NCBI GenBank assembly: GCA_030540655.1
Contig: JAUNVT010000013.1
Coordinates: 1-38,939 of the forward strand
Direction of reading: 5' to 3'
DNA: 38,939 nucleotides
Origin: Rhodobacterales bacterium
GTDB taxonomy: Bacteria; Pseudomonadota; Alphaproteobacteria; Rhodobacterales; Rhodobacteraceae
Shown here: in pieces, positions 37,449 to 38,939 of the stretch
Numbering within the stretch: the stretch's first letter is position 1
How the letters are laid out: every line of letters starts with the position of its first letter
Program-made: the position numbers and the translations under genes
Notes under the pieces: model-generated
The model's input: the letters and a program-made list of their open reading frames with translations, nothing else
Told to the model about the DNA's origin: nothing
Database searches by the model: none

Positions 37449-38918
37449 ATGAGCAAGACAGACCTCAAATCCCTGCTCAAGGATCCCGATCTTCTGGCCG
37501 ACAAGGCCTATGTCAACGGCGAATGGGTCAGCGGCGATGCGACTTTCGATGTCACCAACCCCGCGCGCGGCGATGTCATCGCCCAAGTGGCGGACCTCAG
37601 CCGCGATCAGGTGGCGAAAGCGATCGCTGCCGCCGAAAAGGCACAGAAGGACTGGGCGAAATGGACCGGCAAGGAACGGGCGAATGTCCTGCGCAAATGG
37701 TTCGATCTGATGATGGAAAATCAGGACGATCTGGGCATCATCCTGACCGCTGAACAGGGCAAGCCGCTGGCCGAAGCCAAGGGCGAGATTGCCTATGGCG
37801 CCTCCTTCATCGAATTTTTCGCCGAAGAGGCCAAACGCACCCGCGGCGAGATCATCCCGGGCCATCAGCGCGACAAGCGCATCAACGTCATCAGGCAGCC
37901 CATCGGGGTTGCCGCCTCGATCACGCCGTGGAATTTCCCGAACGCGATGATCACCCGCAAGGCGGCGCCCGCGCTGGCCGCCGGCTGCGCCTTTGTCGGC
38001 CGTCCGGCCAAGGAAACGCCGCTGAGCGCCACGGCAATGGCTGTGCTGGCCGAACGCGCGGGCATACCGGCAGGCGTGTTCAACATCGTCACCTCGTCGC
38101 GCTCCTCCGAGATCGGCAAGGAGTTCTGCGAAAACCCCGCGATCCGCAAGCTGACCTTTACCGGCTCCACCGAGGTGGGGCGAATCCTGCTGAAACAGGC
38201 GGCCGATCAGGTGATGAAATGCTCGATGGAGCTGGGTGGCAACGCGCCTTTCATCGTGTTCGACGATGCCGATCTGGATGCGGCGGTCGAAGGCGCGATC
38301 ATGTGCAAGTTCCGCAACAACGGCCAGACCTGCGTCTGCGCCAACCGGATCTATGTGCAGGCCGGCGTCTATGACAGCTTTGCGGAAAAACTGAAGGCGG
38401 CGACGCAAAAACTGAAGATGGGCGATGGTCTGGAGGAGGGCGTGACCCTTGGCCCGCTTATCAACGCGGACGCGATCACCAAGGTCCAGGAACATGTGAC
38501 CGACGCGAGAGCCAAGGGCGGCACCGTGATCATGGGCGGCGGCGAGCCTGCCGAGGGCGAGGGCCATTTCCTCCCCCCCACCATCATCACCGGCGCAACC
38601 CGGGATATGCTGTTCGCCACCGAGGAAACATTCGGTCCGCTGGCGCCGCTGTTCAGGTTCGACACCGTAGATGACGTGATCGCCATGGCGAACGATACCA
38701 TCTTCGGGCTGGCCAGCTATTTCTACGCCAAGGATCTGAGCCGCGTCTACAAGGTGGCCGAGGCGCTGGAATATGGCATCGTGGGTGTGAACACAGGCAT
38801 CATCTCGACCGAGTTGGCGCCTTTTGGAGGGGTCAAGCAATCCGGTCTGGGTCGGGAAGGCAGCCACCACGGGATCGATGATTACATGGAGATGAAATAC
38901 ATCTGCATGTCGGTATGA
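37449..38918 (+). CDS. gabD: Succinate-semialdehyde dehydrogenase (NAD(P)+)
   Basis: 489 residues, complete, ending 21 nt before the window edge. Aldehyde dehydrogenase landmarks: ITPWNFPNAMITRK (Asn of the oxyanion hole), LTFTGSTEVGR (cofactor loop), MELGGNAPFIVFDD (general base Glu261) and NNGQTCVCANR (catalytic Cys295, with Cys297 two residues on as in redox-switched human SSADH). AFVGRPAKETPLSA has Arg where many ALDHs have the cofactor-binding Lys. The product is succinate for the TCA cycle. ATG 37449 is preferred because AAAGGA ends 8 nt before it; ATG 37440 overlaps that motif. Glutarate-semialdehyde or related substrates are possible. Confidence 0.88.
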   Translation: MSKTDLKSLLKDPDLLADKAYVNGEWVSGDATFDVTNPARGDVIAQVADLSRDQVAKAIAAAEKAQKDWAKWTGKERANVLRKWFDLMMENQDDLGIILTAEQGKPLAEAKGEIAYGASFIEFFAEEAKRTRGEIIPGHQRDKRINVIRQPIGVAASITPWNFPNAMITRKAAPALAAGCAFVGRPAKETPLSATAMAVLAERAGIPAGVFNIVTSSRSSEIGKEFCENPAIRKLTFTGSTEVGRILLKQAADQVMKCSMELGGNAPFIVFDDADLDAAVEGAIMCKFRNNGQTCVCANRIYVQAGVYDSFAEKLKAATQKLKMGDGLEEGVTLGPLINADAITKVQEHVTDARAKGGTVIMGGGEPAEGEGHFLPPTIITGATRDMLFATEETFGPLAPLFRFDTVDDVIAMANDTIFGLASYFYAKDLSRVYKVAEALEYGIVGVNTGIISTELAPFGGVKQSGLGREGSHHGIDDYMEMKYICMSV

Positions 38919-38939
38919 TCTGAGAGGCTGATCCGAAAA

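Noticed and set aside
37245-38870. 541-codon minus-strand frame opposite the SSADH gene
   Set aside because: The plus-strand aldehyde dehydrogenase is intact; the antisense frame has low-complexity basic composition.

Overview
The window is a high-GC alphaproteobacterial chromosome segment, most likely from a member of the Rhodobacteraceae (Roseobacter/Paracoccus-like). This rests on the ubiA / rsmE / gshA neighbourhood, the norCBQD cluster with NnrS, NnrU and an Rrf2-type NO sensor, and the style of the gabD-type dehydrogenase. Nearly all of it is coding. I see no rRNA, tRNA, CRISPR array or intact insertion sequence. Assignments come from reading motifs and recalled family sequences, not from searches.

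Region 1 (1-11.6 kb, all minus strand; transcription runs from 11.6 kb down to 0.27 kb) is a methylated-amine oxidation module. Order: a dimethylamine-dehydrogenase-type flavoprotein, a GcvT-like folate protein, a trimethylamine-dehydrogenase-type flavoprotein, a DgcB-like membrane iron-sulfur oxidoreductase, a leucine-rich-repeat-variant (LRV) protein, etfB, etfA. The two dehydrogenases are paralogs. Their substrate-bowl residues differ exactly at the three positions reported to separate TMADH (Tyr/Ser/Trp) from DMADH (Gln/Thr/Phe). Inferred pathway: TMA to DMA to methylamine without O2, formaldehyde captured on folate by the GcvT-like protein, electrons passed via ETF and the membrane Fe-S protein to quinone. 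The LRV protein has no known role here and is the most novel component. A remnant of a VOC/glyoxalase gene lies at the left edge. About 1.1 kb of AT-richer DNA without a convincing gene lies upstream of the operon.

Region 2 (12.7-23.9 kb) is mostly housekeeping: a coiled-coil membrane protein and an OmpA/BON protein, ubiA, rsmE, a small membrane protein, gshA, a flavin reductase, a secreted serine hydrolase fused to a META domain, an MFS transporter of the CynX type and a ClsC-like phospholipase D.

Region 3 (23.9-33.6 kb) is a nitric oxide detoxification/denitrification island. norCBQD plus two tiny membrane-protein genes run on the minus strand, divergent from a DUF1858 redox-disulfide protein. 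Then come a Crp/Fnr regulator of the NnrR/DNR type, nnrU, nnrS, a group III truncated haemoglobin and a tail-anchored micro-protein, divergent from an NsrR-like Rrf2 regulator and an exported glutathione peroxidase. An FNR/NnrR-like box sits at an ideal class II distance in front of norC.

Region 4 (33.6-38.9 kb) holds creatinase, a P1-family (DmpA/NylC-like) N-terminal-nucleophile hydrolase, a bacterial ionotropic-glutamate-receptor-like K+ channel and a succinate-semialdehyde dehydrogenase. Taken together, the segment suggests an organism that feeds on methylated nitrogen compounds (TMA, DMA, creatine) and can respire nitrogen oxides. Oxygen-independent amine dehydrogenases suit that lifestyle.
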